Source: Bimuria novae-zelandiae CBS 107.79
Lineage: Eukaryota > Ascomycota > Dothideomycetes > Pleosporales > Didymosphaeriaceae
NCBI GenBank assembly: GCA_010015655.1
Contig: ML976730.1
Coordinates: 6,562-70,561 of the forward strand
DNA: 64,000 bases
Direction: 5' to 3'
Shown here: positions 33,713-46,454 of the stretch, piece by piece
Position numbering within the stretch: position 1 is the stretch's first letter
Layout: each line of letters opens with the position of its first letter
Position numbers and translations under genes: made by a program
The notes under the pieces: generated by a model
The model's input: only the letters and a program-made list of their open reading frames with translations
Told to the model about the DNA's origin: nothing
Database searches by the model: none

Positions 33713-36700
33713 ATTAACCGTAAGATATGGCAAGGTGTCGCGGATTGATGACTTGGGTGTAGTTCAATGATTTGTTCCCCGCGACATATGGAATGAAGCG
33801 ATTCGAGGTGCGAGACGATGTTATCGGTCGTTGGCGTGCTAGATTGGCGGTGTAGGTTCCGAGCAAAGGAGGCCGTGCGGCGGCGGCGAAAACCCTCGCT
33901 GCCGGCAGGATCGTTTAACAATCACGCCTGCGCCGCGCAAAAGCTGAATGTACGAGCTCGCTGTTTTTCTTTTCGTGCGGGCCGAATGCTCTCAGTGTGC
34001 CGGAGCTCCGCGTAGTCTCAGTGGACGGGCGAGACGAGGAAAGCTGTGAACGTGGGACCGTAATGAGGGTTAGCAATCAATCCAGCGCCTGAGTAGGCGG
34101 ATGAATAAAAACGAGTGTGGGGGAAATATAGAAAGAAGGCAAGCGATCGTGAGGATGAATGGTGGTTGTGTGCTCCCCAAGTGTGGAAGACGGTGAAGAG
34201 TGTGACAAATTACTAGATGACTTAAGGAGACCAAGATTTTCGTAGGCACAAAATGGGTGAGATGAGAGGTTGGCGTGTTTTACGAATCCGGAATAGCGGA
34301 AGGTCAGCACTGCATAGCGACTGTGGATGGGTCTGGAAAGGCCACGGCGGTGACGCAGCCACGCCTGGCAACGGTTCCGTTTCAAACAGTATCCACGCTC
34401 ACCGATCCACTGTGTCCGAAACGCTATAGGGTACGTTCCTATAGCGAATGAAGAAGAAGAGAAAACCCTTTTGATTTGTTTAGGATTCGTCGTGCTTCAG
34501 ACGCCAAGTGATAAAATTCCCGCCCCCGTGGTGCACACTAAGAAACGTGGTGGCGTAGGGATGTTTTCTGGAGCGCCGAATGGTTTGCTCAATGCTATCG
34601 GTCAGCACTTGAGCCTCATTACGTAGCCTTGGAGATGTTGTTCCACAGTGTAAGCCAGTGAGCACAGCTATCAATGCTATGCACCCCCGTCGAGCAAGCC
34701 CCGGACAGCTAAAGGGCCATAGCGACTGAGTTCCCTGCCGGTTCTCCGCAAGTTAGACAGCGCGACCGATGGATGTTTACCTAGGCTGGCTGTAATATCG
34801 AACATCGTTCGTTTGTCGCTGCAAGATAAGCGTCCCCGCTTAACTTTCATTTGCCCGCCTACCAGCTCTTCACCAAAAATAACCTTAGGCTTTCCTGCAC
34901 CAAGTTTTTCATTTATTGACCCTCACTTCTCTTTTTACTTGTCTCAAGATGACGATTTGCGTCCATGTTGGCCGGTAGTAATGTTGCCGATGCAGAAGAC
35001 GGGTGCCAGGCAACCAGCAGCTCCACAGCCACCGTATTGCGCACTGAAAGCGGACCTGGGTAAGGCGAAGGCATAGGGGGCCTCCCCAGTCGTTCGGACT
35101 TTGCACTCGTTTGCGATAGCATCATGTCTTATTCCCCAGTGGTGCTCCCGGCCTTGCGTTGAATGTGTTCTCTCATGACTCTCAGGTTTTCCAATGATGC
35201 AGGTTCAGTTCCAACCCAACTCACTTTTTTTCTTGAGCATACGACTCCGAGAGGGGTCGCATGTACGGAGGGGCCTCGACTTAGCCGAACAGCATGCCAC
35301 AACAACCCTGGGAGCACATCGGTGAGACTCGAGAGTGCTGATTGCGTCAACCATGCTGTTATCGAGGAATTCAGATCTTTTCCCCTTCTTTACGGGCTTA
35401 TTTCCCTTCAAGGTGAACGACTGCTGGCAAGCACAAGGACGGTCGATCATCCTGTAGTTTGGTACTGAACGGCGCGCGCCAATGTTGGACCAACGGCGTG
35501 CAAGGCTCACCATAACTGCTAGACTCTTCTAGCACCGGCTCAAACGGTTGCAATTCTTTCTACTCGCCCTGAACAGCGATACCCTAACGTCGGATGCTTC
35601 CCTGTTCTTCCAGGAAGCTGCCATCATGGAGCTACGACACCAGTGCGGCACAAATATATGGCTGGCTCAAAAAATCATGCGAAGAGCTCTGAGAAGCTCT
35701 CGTTCGCTGTATGCGAGGACTTTTGAAGATGGGATATAGCCGCTTCAGAGCAATGGAACAAGACGCAATGTTTTTGAGTCTGCCCGGACGGAGATAGAAT
35801 ATGCAGTAATAGCGCAGAGCCACGGGAGTGTAAAAAGAAGCCGAGACTGAAGGATTGAACAGAGGAACAGAAGCACAGAAAAAAATGCGGTTGAGCATGA
35901 AGTTGGCCAGGTGGTCTGTCGCACGACGTGTGCAACTGAGTTGTCGTAGCATGTTGGTGGAACGTCGGGCCCACAGACTGGTGACACGCGACAACGTGGA
36001 CTTGCCAGCGGGTTAAAAGTCTCCTAGGAGTGTCCAGATGAAAAAGGAGGCACAGTTGAATACGAAGCAGACCGTTCTGGAGTTGTCCAGCCCTTGCAGA
36101 TGAGCTAGACCCTGAGTCAGCGCATCCGCCGTGTTAGTACCGAATATGCTGGGCCCTTGCTGTTAAGGTTGGGTAAGCCGGAAGAATTGTTCATTAACAG
36201 ACCCTTGACCATACCGTCGCGCGGAACAAGTTTGTATGCCAGTCGCGGAGAATTGAGTACCACAATTTACCCCGGAGAGTACTCCGTATGCCTTGAGTTC
36301 CCTAAGGTAGACTGCTGGGGAACCACGACCCAAGCGATTAGGAGCAACCCTTGGACACCAAGGTGAGGGGAGAACATTGGAGCCAGAAGAGACCCAGCAC
36401 CAGAAGCGTGTCTGGATCCTATTCAGAAGTGCGATGGGTAACAATAGGCACGAAGAGAATGTCGAACCGCGCAGGCAAAGATTAAAATCGAGAGCACCAA
36501 GTTGAGAGCGAAGACGTATCTAGACTTCGTTCGAGAAGCGGCACGGCTTTAGGTATCCTGAATCCTGCTGCATTGAAAGCACACGCATTGCGAATAGTAC
36601 CTGGGTGTTTCAAAGGTTCCCAGTTCTCCGGGCTTGCAGTCTCAGCAGCAACTTTTTTTGTTACATACGGGAATTAAATACCTCTTTTCTAAATCCTCAA

Positions 36701-37276
36701 ACGAATGCCAGTCGTTGCAGTACGTCCAACAGCACCTGCAGCGGCACCTGGGTGTCTCGATGCGTCCATCACGTGCAGTTCTGCGATGGTGGCTGCGCCA
36801 AGCATTTGCCCAATGAACTTTGTCTACGTATGCAGGTATAGGTCGCGAAACGCAATTGCTCACACTCTAATCCTAGACGACCTACTAAGCTTTCAGCTTT
36901 TTAAAACTATCACATTTGCGACAACTACGGCGTTTTCGTAGCTTACGGGGGTTGCCTCTTCCGCACATTACGATCCTATCACCTATAAACGTTCGTCCCG
37001 TGCCCTATACTTTGCACCTTCCGTGTCCGATATTCCGCTATGCGTATACATTAGTTTAGCCTTCTCAGCTTCTCAGAGCCACGGCATAACGCAGTACGAA
37101 AAAGCAGTGACTGCCATGTGTTATCACTGATTGGTAGACAACCACTTCGGCAAGTGCAGCCGAGCCCCATCACGTGCCCTCGCTCGAACCTTCCGCATCG
37201 CGCTAAGCACTGGCCTGTCGAACTTCGACCACGAACCACCACGCGCAATTGCGCTCCAATTCCACATATTCTCACG
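33713..37276. other. 3.5-kb gene-poor region
   Basis: I found no supported gene, RNA or repeat. Open frames of 60-120 codons are scattered on both strands without motifs or splice partners. The last 150 bp are the COA1 promoter and leader. Confidence 0.5.
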
Positions 37277-38014
37277 ATGCCTCCTCCAAGGCTGCTCTCC
37301 CCGCTTCTGCGCTCCCGCTTACAACCCTCCCACCAATGCCTCCGTAGAATACCCTCCGTGCGACACGCATCCACCACCGAGCACACCTCCCCACCCAGCG
37401 CCGTACCGTGGAAGACGCCGCACAGCATAACAGCCTGGCCGCCGGAGCGCCTCATACCGCCTCCCAAAGATGGCGAAATCCTCCTGGAGAGGAAGCCCAA
37501 TCGTGAATTACCTCCGTACGTCTCCTCACCACACCACCGCATTCCTCCTACGTATTAATGTTTTAACAGCATTCCCCCCCTCATCCACCCCTCCGTCCTC
37601 CGCACCCTCCCCATCTTCATCATCTCCATGACCATCGCCACCCTCGTCTTCTTCAACTACCAAAAGACCGAATCCTCCGTGGTAACATCCACCCTCTACG
37701 CGCTCCGCACGAACCCCGCCGTGCGCGACGTGCTCGGCGACGAGATTTACTTCGCGTCAAAGTACCCTTGGATACGCGGCGAGATCAACCAAGTGCATGG
37801 GCGGATTGATATACGGTTTTGGGTCAAGGGGACGAAGCGGGAAGGCGAGGTGAGATTGGTGTGTAGAAGGGGGAAGAAGAACGGGCTGTATGTGACGAGG
37901 GAGTGGAGTTTGACGTTGGTGGGGGAGGGGGGCGAGAGGGAGAGGTGGGAGTTGTATGATCCGCAGGGGAATGCTATTGATCCGTTTGCGGGGCTGGATC
38001 CGGCGGATTCGTAG
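37277..38014 (+). CDS. coa1: Cytochrome oxidase assembly protein Coa1
   Basis: Exons 37277-37515 and 37570-38014 give about 227 aa. The N-terminus is Arg/Ser/Leu-rich without acidic residues (MPPPRLLSPLLRSRLQPS), as expected for mitochondrial import. A Pro-rich linker leads to one membrane helix near residues 90-110 (LPIFIISMTIATLVFFNYQK). The C-terminal domain contains NPAVRDVLGDEIYFASKYPW and GEINQVHGRIDIRFWVKGTK, which is the Coa1 core facing the intermembrane space. Coa1 couples Cox1 synthesis to early complex IV assembly. It converges with HLJ1, leaving about 330 bp between stop codons. Confidence 0.85.
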
Positions 38015-38340
38015 GGTGGGGGAGGGTTGGTGTACGATACAACGGCGGTGGTGCTGCGCGCTAGACATGCGCATGGATATTTTGAGGAAGAGAAAAAGCG
38101 TGGGTGTACATTATGTATCATCATTGTACCATATAGGCTCAAAGTAGAGCACCCAAAGAAGAAACAAAATAACACTTCCAAGGATTAAATATGCCAATAA
38201 GAATGGTCGTATCTGCCATGAATAGCCTCCTACGCCGCACTCGCCTTAATCTGATATCACAATCCAACCACCTCACTCTAACGCTCCCCATAATCACACA
38301 ACAATCCAAACCCCTAAAAAAAACATAGCTAATTGATCAT

Positions 38341-39594
38341 CTAATAAACCTGAAACCCCATCTCACGCATCTTCTTACAATTCGGCATAGGCATACTCCG
38401 CGCCGCCGCCAACTTATCCTTATCAGGACCAAACCACCCATACGCATCCTGCTCCGCCTGACTCCTCCTATACTTCTCCGTATCGCACCTCGAATTCGTA
38501 ACTTGAATAAACCTCGTCTCCGCCGTCTTATGCAGATTCTTCTGCTCTTTTTTGCTGAGGCCTTCGAAGTCGCGCTTGTTTACCCAGTACGGGACTTTGA
38601 GGTTTTCCGAAGTGACGTGGTGGGTTTGCGCGCCGCGCGGGCCGTCGAGCACGATGCTGGGGCCCTTGGGGGTGGAGTCGCCGCCGAAGAGGGAGGACAG
38701 GAGGGGCAGGAAGAAGAGGAGGAAGAGCGGGAGGAGCGAGGAGAGCGTGCTGGAGAGGCTGGGGGCTGGGTCTGAGCCTGCAGGTTGCGCGGTGTCGGGG
38801 CGGCGGCGCGGGCGGGCCCCGCCGAATTGGTGGACGCGGATGCCGGGGCCGCCGCCGAGGTTGAAGAACAAGCCGGGGCCTGTGTTGAAGATGCCGCCGC
38901 CGTTGCCGCCGTTGCCGCCTGTGCATACATGTTAACTCATGTTTGGGGGTCGCTAACCATGAAGGCGTGCAGGCGCTCAAGGCGCGTCTGCGTGCGCTGG
39001 GACACGGGCATACCAAAAGGACCGCCAAAAGGACCGCCGCCGCCAAAGAACTGTCTGAACATCTCCTCGGGTGATATCTCCTCCTCGAACATGGGCCCAC
39101 CGGGTCCGCCGCCGCCGCCACGCGAGAAGTTAGCAAACGGCGAGGCGCCGCTCGAGGGCGGGGGTTGGAATCGCGCATCCGGGTCGCCGCCAAACTGGTC
39201 GTACTTCTTCTTCTTGTCCGGGTCAGACAGCACCTGGAAGGCGCGCGATACCACTATTTTCCCATTAGCTTACACCCCTTCCATACTTATACACCCTGTT
39301 CTGTGATAACGCACTCTTGAACGCTTCATCGGCCCCTTCATACCCATTCTTATCCGGATGCGTTAATAAACTCAGTTTGCGATATGCCTTCTTGATCTCG
39401 CCCTCACTGCACGTCGTCTTGACCTCCTCTAACCCTAAGATTTCGTAGAAGGCCGTCGGCGCGCATCGCTTTATCCGTATTACCGCCGCCTTTTGCTCGA
39501 CTGTGTATGCGCGGCCGGAGCTGCCGTCGTGGTGCTGGCGGTGTTTTGCGTCGCCGTTGGGGCGGGCGTCCGAGCCGCTCGCCTTGGCGGACAT
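38341..39594 (-). CDS. hlj1: Hlj1-like ER membrane J-domain co-chaperone
   Basis: Exons 39315-39594, 39014-39253 and 38341-38918 give about 365 aa. The J domain starts near residue 47 ([11 protein letters not shown]) and has the HPD motif at about 79-81. A Gly/Phe-rich linker follows ([16 protein letters not shown]), then a single hydrophobic helix ([20 protein letters not shown]) and a C-terminal DUF1977-type domain ([20 protein letters not shown]). This is the DnaJB12/14 and yeast Hlj1 architecture, with the J domain in the cytosol. Hlj1 acts with cytosolic Hsp70 in ER-associated degradation. The intron within the J domain is in phase 1, and the gene shares its promoter region with the AIM19-like gene. 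Confidence 0.88.
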
Positions 39595-39876
39595 GGCCTT
39601 CACGAGGCCTTCACGGGATGCGCGAGTGTAGGCAGGAGTAGGAAGCGGAGGTTGACGGTGTGGAAGGGAGAGGCGCTGGCTGTCTTAGGTCGAGGGGCGG
39701 GTTTGTTTAGAGGGGCTGTGATGTCTGGCCTCAAGCACCGAGCAGCGATAGCCAGAAATCCCGGGCACGGACCCGGACCCGAGAACGTCATTAAGCTTCA
39801 CCTATTTCACGCTCAACATTGTGACCCAAACACCGATTCTGTCCTCTCCTCTCAATCCAATTCTCCCAAAGCAAAT
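39595..39876. promoter_or_regulatory. Shared divergent promoter of hlj1 and AIM19-like gene
   Basis: Just 282 bp lie between the two diverging start codons, so both must be driven from here. No TATA box is obvious. Confidence 0.5.
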
Positions 39877-40447
39877 ATGGCGGACAAAGAAACAAAACAA
39901 TCCGCGCTCCAATCCCTGCGCAATTGGGGCGGTACGTCACATTCCCACCCATGCTTTACACCCCAGCTCCAGCTCCAGCTCCAGGCTATACCTTCCTCAC
40001 GTGCTCTTACATTCATACTAACCCTCACCCAGAGAACTCCGTCCCCCCAACCCTTCTCGCAACCCTAATAACCGCCCAACACGCCCGCCCCTTCCAAGCC
40101 CTGCCCATGCTGTTCCCGCCCGTGCTGCTCTTCTCTTCCTATCTGAACCTCTCGGGGTATCAGAAAGACGCTGCTGGGATAACCGCTGCGTGGAGCGGAC
40201 TTTATGCGCTGTTGGCGATGCGGAGGAAACATGTACGTCTTAACCTCACCTTCTCGCCCTCTTTTTCCTTTTCACATGTTTTTGGATTTGTGTAAGGGGG
40301 TAGTGTAGTTAATGTGGGCAGCAAATCCGACAAAAATTCGGCGCTCGGGGCATCGTGCGCGGCGCGTCGCTGGGGCTGTGCGTTGTTAATGTTGCGGGGT
40401 GCGGGTTGGCTTATGCGTTTGGACGGAGAGAGGAGGCGGAGGAGTAG
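39877..40447 (+). CDS. AIM19-like small mitochondrial membrane protein
   Basis: Exons 39877-39931, 40033-40232 and 40322-40447 encode about 126 aa. Characteristic stretches are QSLRNWGG, ITAQHARPFQALPMLFPPVL, LFSSYLNLSGYQKDAAGITA and GARGIVRGASLGLCVVNVAG. Three to four short hydrophobic segments suggest a polytopic membrane protein. It resembles fungal AIM19 (altered inheritance of mitochondria 19) proteins in length and in the order of these blocks, but I identify it from memory of the family only. All junctions are in phase with GT-AG introns. Confidence 0.6.
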
Positions 40448-40824
40448 GGTGGGTGTGATTGTCACGGCTGCGTTGTAGTATACATATTGTACAAAGTGTA
40501 ATATATTCCCCATTGACGAGGTGTATCAGTAACGTCACTTTCTACGTTTGTTGCGGATCAAAGCATATAAACACAGATACAAGTGAGCGTAATTTTCCAT
40601 TGCGAAGGACGCTAAGTCGTCTACCAGGCAAGCAAACACCTCTGTCTATCTATTCATAATACCATATCCGGCTCTCGAGACGTCGAACCGCACATGCAGC
40701 ACCTTCTGTACCAGCTAAGCCGCGCCCTACCGTTGAGCCAGAAAAGGCGCCAAAACGCCTCCCATGCATGCCCTCTAACATGCAAGACATAACACCCCCC
40801 AACCAAACATATACAAAAAACCCC

Positions 40825-43800
40825 TTACTGGGACTCATCCATCGCCGAGGCCTCCGCCCCACTAACCGCCGCCGCGCGTTCCGCCTTCTTCTCAGCCAAC
40901 CTCGCCGCCTTCCACGCCTGAATCTCCTGCCTAAGCTCATCGTTCGGAATAACCTCGTCGATGGTCAACGGCGTACGATTAAACGGGTCGATAGCGTCGC
41001 TCAGCAGCATGCCGCGGAGCGTTGAGCGGTCGACCGTTTGACGGCTTCGCGGCAGGATGACAGGGTCTTCCATGAGGGTCGCCAGCAGCGGATCGAGATA
41101 CTCGTCAGGGATCTCGCCGAGGTCCGCATCTTCTGCTTCGACTTCTTCCTTGGTCTTCTTAATTGCTTCGCCGAGCTTGTCCCATTCGGCCAACTGCTCT
41201 GGCGACTTGAGAGCGAAGCGCGTGAGGATGTTCTTTGCCGTCTCCCAGTACTCGGGTCGGTACGAGCGCTCGTCTGTGGCTACCGCATCGATGAACGTCT
41301 GCTTCTCTTGGAGGTTGAGGTAGACATCGGCGATGTCTGCAAGCATGGCCTTGGGGTTCCAGCCGTATTCCTGCATGTTCTCGACCTTTAGCTTGGACTT
41401 CTGAGGACCCACTAGAAGGGCGAGATTGTAATCCAGCATGTGAGCGAGACGGACGACGACTTCCTTCTTGGTGAAGGAATCACTAAGCGTTTCGGTGAAC
41501 AACTTCAACATCGCCACTGTCTCGTTAGTGATCATCATGTAGTTCTTAGCTTTATCTGCGCGCGTTTGTTAGTTAAGCTTAATGAAATGGGAAGGTAAGT
41601 ACATGCCTTTAGCGCCGGCAAGCTTATCCTCCTTCTCTTGGCGAGCATTCGCGTCTTCCTCCGGTTGTGGATCCCTGAGTTCGATCGTAAGATCGTGGAT
41701 CTGCGTGAAAGCTGTGAAAGACTCGTCCAGAACATAGGTGACATCGTTGAGCAGCAAGTTGACGAACTGCACGAAGAAGTCCAAGTTCACTTGTGCTTCG
41801 GTTGCCAGGTTCTCTCTATAGGCAGGATTTGGCCAGATGCACTTAATAACCTGGAAAATTTCGTATCGAATAGGCAGCTTCTGGTAATCGCGCTCGCATT
41901 CCGCGAAGAACTTCATCAGCGCGTGAAGTAAGTGCTGAGTAGCGAACTTGTGTGCGAACAAGGCGTCACCAAGTACACCTTTTGGTCTTCCGGGAACCTC
42001 GAATATGCCGTTGAACAAGATCCGCACCAGCGACGACTTAAGTCCTGGGTTGCGGATGTACTCGGAGTTGCGCAAGAAAGTTACACAATACACCATCAGC
42101 TCTTCGCACTGCGTGGACGTGATGATGTGTGGCATCCATCGCGTGATGTATTTGAAGTTGTCGCCGATGTCCTCAAGCAAGTACTCTGGCAGGCACTTCC
42201 AGGCTTCCGGTTGTTCCGCTGGCAGTGGAAGTTCAAGGGTGCCTTGCGGGAACTTTGTACTAGGAGATACCAAACGGAGTATCCAGACTATCACGTAGCG
42301 CATGAATTGCATGGACCGAGCCTGGAGAGTCTCATCTAGCAACACGCCTTGGGTAGCGTAGATTGCGCAATGTCCCTTAGAGATGCGATCTTTCATTTTC
42401 TTGACCTGCGCATCGAAAACCGCGAGGTTCATTGGATTGGATATGTATTTGTGTCGTTCGGTCTCCATCTGAGCAAGCTGTTTATCGAGATACTTGATCT
42501 CCTTTGATAGCTCAGAAAGCCTGGCACTGGCCGCTTCTAAGCCATAGTGATGCGACGCTGCAGTCAGAAAGAACGCTTCAGTGATGAAGTTGTTCGTCCC
42601 TCCCACGTTCGTCTCATAGAATGCATCGGATTCATTTTGATCAGCATTGATCTTGGTTTCATCTTTGATGTCAACTCGCGGTGACCGACGGAAGTAGTTG
42701 ATATCGATTCGATCGACCTTGGAAAAGGTCGCGTCCATGAATGGCTCACACAAGCGATCAAGAATAACGGTTATGTTCATCATAAATGCATCCGAGGCTG
42801 TCAGCTTAGGATCAGCGCTCAAAGCACGTCGCTTGTGGTTCGTATTGATTATCAGGGCAAACCAGTCAAGGATCTTCTCCCTCGACTCCTTGGTCTTGAT
42901 GAAGCAGTTGGCAATGTCGAACAGTTCGTCCTGGTGGGTCTGTAATGCTAGCCGTAGTGACCGCTGAGAGTTTTGTATATAACCCTTGTCGCGTGTAGAA
43001 TGACTGGAAAAATAGTTCACAGCTACCTCGCCCTGCAAGGGGGATATGGTAAAGAACGGCCCGAGAAGACTGATTCGCTCGATGTGCGGAGCCTCTATCT
43101 CCGCTGGGAGGAAGAAGTCGGATTGCGCCATGGCGACGAGTAAAGGCTGGTAGCGGACAAAGTTGCGCATAGCCAACATGTAGGGCCGATAGTCGTCGTT
43201 CATGGTCATCTTGGATAACCGCCGACTCAGTTCCTCCACAGCTTCAACTAGCAGATCTTTGACGCTGTCATCGTCCTCGAACCGCGACACGGCTTCGTTC
43301 AAGAAGTCGTGGCAGATGCCGCGGTCGTTCTCCGGGTCCACGAGCAGATGATCGGCCAACGGATTTTCGGCATGCGGCTCCTCGTTGAACATGACTTCGG
43401 GCATGGTAGCGGCGAAGATGCAATAGTTGAAACATAACCGCCGCGTCTCTTGAGCTACTGCGAACTTGGGGTCTTCGCGGTTGTGCATGCCACGGAGCAA
43501 TCTACAGATGCGCTTCCAGCACCCCAGCAGGTAGTCCAACGCTTTCCCTTCTGTCTTGCTCTGTGCCGACTCTATTATGGCGCTGTCCAGCAGCTCGGGT
43601 GTCAGTCGGAGTGGACTGCCCGATTCCTCGAGGTCACTCCGCACACCCGACACGAAGCACAGCCGGTGCCCATGCGCATCCTTGGTGCGCCCAGGATCGA
43701 GTGTTATGCGGAAGATCTGACTAATGGTGCGGTCTGTCCACGCCTCTAGGCTGACTTCTTGGCTCTTTGGTGTGGCGCTGCGAGCCGGCGAAGGTTCCGC

Positions 43801-44151
43801 CGGCTTGGGCTTGATATTTATTCGCGGTGCAGAGGCCGGCTTCTCGGATGCCTTCATTCCGAGCTGTGAGAAGGGGTTCGACGCGGTCGTGGGTTGTGCG
43901 GCGGGCGGCGATTGCTTCGGAGCAGCCTGAGGCACCGAACTGCTCGCAGCGGGGTCTGTGGAGGATGTCGACGGCGGGTTCGAAGGCGTGCTCGCAGGAG
44001 GCGGACCGCCCAGCTTTGCCAGCCGCTTTGCGCGGATCTAAGTATTGTCAGCACTGTAGTAAAACTTCCCTACAGGAACTCTACGGACCTTGTTCGCATC
44101 GGACACGGCATCTGGCATGGGCGTGTCGTGCGGCGGGTTCTCGTCTGCCAT
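40825..44151 (-). CDS. ufd2: Ubiquitin conjugation factor E4, Ufd2
   Basis: Exons 44089-44151, 41607-44037 and 40825-41555 give about 1074 aa, a normal length for filamentous fungi. The N-terminus is Pro/Ser/Ala-rich. The large middle is the Ufd2P core (LEAWTDRTISQIFRITLDPG; IERISLLGPFFTISPLQGEV; LSDEYIRNPGLK-type repeats of helices). The C-terminus is a U-box (DEYLDPLLATLMEDPVILPR, then DPFNRTPLTIDEVIPNDELR) near residues 975-1050. Ufd2 lengthens ubiquitin chains with Cdc48. The second intron can be kept in frame only with a GC donor (GCATGT at 41606-41601) and a CAG acceptor; the nearby GT would cause an immediate stop. Confidence 0.93.
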
Positions 44152-44520
44152 GGTGAGTTAATGCAGGATGCGAGTGATGTGGAGAGAAGCTGTGGCGAGT
44201 GTGGTGTAGAATAAAATAGGTGCAGCGCGTACTCAGCAGCCTTCCCTAGCAGCACTGCCTGGTCCACGGGTGGCAGTTGATGTCAAGTAGGGCACGGGCC
44301 AAGCCCACTTCCTCCTCCGTTCCCCGCCGCCGCAACGGCTCGTGCGGTTGGAACGCTGTGGAATCGACCTTACTAATCGCTCACTTATTCATTATTCACA
44401 GCACTTGGAACTGCCACCTCCTCAGCATTATTACGGGTTGATGGTATGAGAGCTATTCCGGAGTAACGGCTAATAAACATCTTTCGATAATATAAGAGGC
44501 TTCGCCTCTGAAAATACGGA
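44152..44520. other. Promoter region of ufd2
   Basis: Nothing coding seen. It contains the ufd2 leader and the 3' flank of the next minus-strand gene. Confidence 0.45.
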
Positions 44521-45744
44521 TTATGAAAACAAAGAATCCTCGGAATCTTCCCCTGCTCCCTGTGAAGAATCCCCTCCAGCAAGCAATGTCTCTATATAAT
44601 CCCGCAATATCTCTACCGTCCGCTCTATCTCCCGCTGGTCATACAAGTCATACGAGTCATCCGACTCATCCGAGTCATCTCCCCACCACCCATTCTGAGT
44701 ATGTGTATCACGAAGAACGAGCACGTCCAACGCAGCCGAACGATTCCCCGTCCACCGTCCCACAACCTCGAGCCAATTCACCGCCATACGGAACAGCCCC
44801 TTCGCGACGCGTCCATATCCCTCCCTTAATAAACACATCTCGTACTCAAGGTTCACTTCCAGCCGCTGGAGACCCTCTATTTGCGCTAGCGCCAGCGCGT
44901 CGAAGAACGGCTGGTCCGTTTCGAAGGGGGTTTCCCAATTGTAGGCTGGCACTTCAACCCTCATGCGCAGGCGGCGGATATCGCGCACGCGCGTGTTGTA
45001 TCGCGCGAGGAACTCCATGGCTGTCTGGCAAGAGGTGCGGAAGGGTACTTCCTCGTCCATGAGCATAGTTTCGTCGTCTGAGGAGAACAGGTTTTCGCCC
45101 CATAGCACACTGTAACTTTCTTCGTAGATTCGTCTGTTCGTTCGCATTATCTGAGGGTAGACCTGCCGCATTGCTCCATCCGGTGGCAACCTATGAGTGG
45201 GCGGTGATGGAATGTTTCGGCGGTCCTTTGAATGTATCCTTTCAATGGGTCCGAGTTCCGCGTCGGGAGCGATTAGTAGGTATTGGTAAATTTGGAATCG
45301 GATCTCTGCTGGTATGCCTTCGAGATTGGGTTTATGTGGATTATTGAGAACGGGAATTTGTGCTAGTAGGCGGTCCATTCGGGCCATGCCGTCTCCTACA
45401 TTGGCCAGCTCCGGAGCAGGTGCTTCTCCATCACCAGGCGCTCCCGCAGGTGCATCCGCAGGTGCATCCGCAGGCGCGACTCCGGCATCGCCCACAGGAA
45501 CTCCCTCCGGATTCGCCTCCTCTACCCCAGGTCCCTGCGAAAGCGCCGCTTCCCTCTTCGCAAGAGCCTCTTCTCGCGCATCTAGATCGGGGGCCGCTTC
45601 CCGAGATTCCACCTCATCCTCATCTTCTCCCACGGTCTTCTTCTTTTTCTTTGGCTTCGTCGTCTTCACCGGTTTCTTCCGCTTTACTTGGCGGTGGTGG
45701 TGGGGGCGGTGGTAAATTACTCCTACCAGCGACTCCCTCGCCAT
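44521..45744 (-). CDS. 2EXR/F-box-like domain protein
   Basis: A single exon of 407 codons. The N-terminus is basic (KKPVKTTKPKKKKK, a likely nuclear signal), then acidic, then Ala/Pro-rich with short APADAPADAPAGAPG repeats. From about residue 140 it has LEGIPAEIRFQIYQYLL, an F-box-like helix used by many fungal 2EXR proteins, then MRTNRRIYEESYSVLWGENL and leucine-rich strand-helix segments. The C-terminus is acidic (Asp/Ser-rich). Such proteins are abundant in Pezizomycotina; some may be Skp1-Cullin-F-box substrate receptors, but none in this group is well characterised. Confidence 0.75.
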   Translation of the reverse strand: MARESLVGVIYHRPHHHRQVKRKKPVKTTKPKKKKKTVGEDEDEVESREAAPDLDAREEALAKREAALSQGPGVEEANPEGVPVGDAGVAPADAPADAPAGAPGDGEAPAPELANVGDGMARMDRLLAQIPVLNNPHKPNLEGIPAEIRFQIYQYLLIAPDAELGPIERIHSKDRRNIPSPPTHRLPPDGAMRQVYPQIMRTNRRIYEESYSVLWGENLFSSDDETMLMDEEVPFRTSCQTAMEFLARYNTRVRDIRRLRMRVEVPAYNWETPFETDQPFFDALALAQIEGLQRLEVNLEYEMCLLREGYGRVAKGLFRMAVNWLEVVGRWTGNRSAALDVLVLRDTHTQNGWWGDDSDESDDSYDLYDQREIERTVEILRDYIETLLAGGDSSQGAGEDSEDSLFS

Positions 45745-46454
45745 TGTTGGCGTAGCTGATGCCTACCGTACAAGCTCTCCTAGGTCTGTCGGACATGCTT
45801 TTTTCAGTCACTTTCAGAATTCGTTTCGTTCTAAAGAATTTACGGGACGATGTGATCCCGGCGTCCAACGGAGAAAACAGCGCATTTATTTGCCTATTTC
45901 CCTGGCCAGGTGAGAGCTGGAATCTTTGTTCACCGCGCAGATTCCTTTGTTTGCATGGATGGGAAAAAGCGCGTGGACCGATCGTGTTTCTGACTGGCCT
46001 CGGTGCGATTCTTTGCGTGAGATTGGGGAGAGAAAGCCACTGAGGAGGGTGTCGTTGGTGTTTCTTTTTTTGGAATGACGGACTTTGCTGTTTTCGCATG
46101 AAGTGAGGAAAGAGGATTGCTGAGTGAGTTTTGGCCGAGAAGTTCTTGGGTGGTTTTAAGTGCAAGGTTGCTTCGCTGATGCAGCCGAACTGCTGCATCT
46201 GTCAAAATGTAGTTGTTGACCGGTCGTATCTCAGCCGGGAAAAGACTGGCATAGTCCTGGAAACGGTAGGCTGATTGAATGGCATAAAGGTACAGGTAGT
46301 CAACGGCGAGGATACAAGGAGGGCCGCCCCGTCATGAAGAAAAAGGTGTTTGATTTGGATAGCAACAAAAAATCCAAGCGTACTAAAAGAATGGTGTGGA
46401 ACCGGACGGACTGACAATGCTAAGAGAAGGCTGGGAACATATTCATCTTCGCAC
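45745..46454. other. Intergenic region
   Basis: No gene supported. Frames here are antisense to each other and lack protein-like features. Confidence 0.4.

Noticed and set aside
38528..39193. A 221-codon Arg/Pro-rich minus-strand frame within HLJ1
   Set aside because: It is an out-of-frame reading of HLJ1 exons and introns; the HLJ1 model has HPD, membrane helix and the C-terminal domain.
45620..46198. A 192-codon minus-strand frame that overlaps the start of the 2EXR gene
   Set aside because: It overlaps the start of the 44521-45744 gene in another frame and lacks protein-like features upstream.
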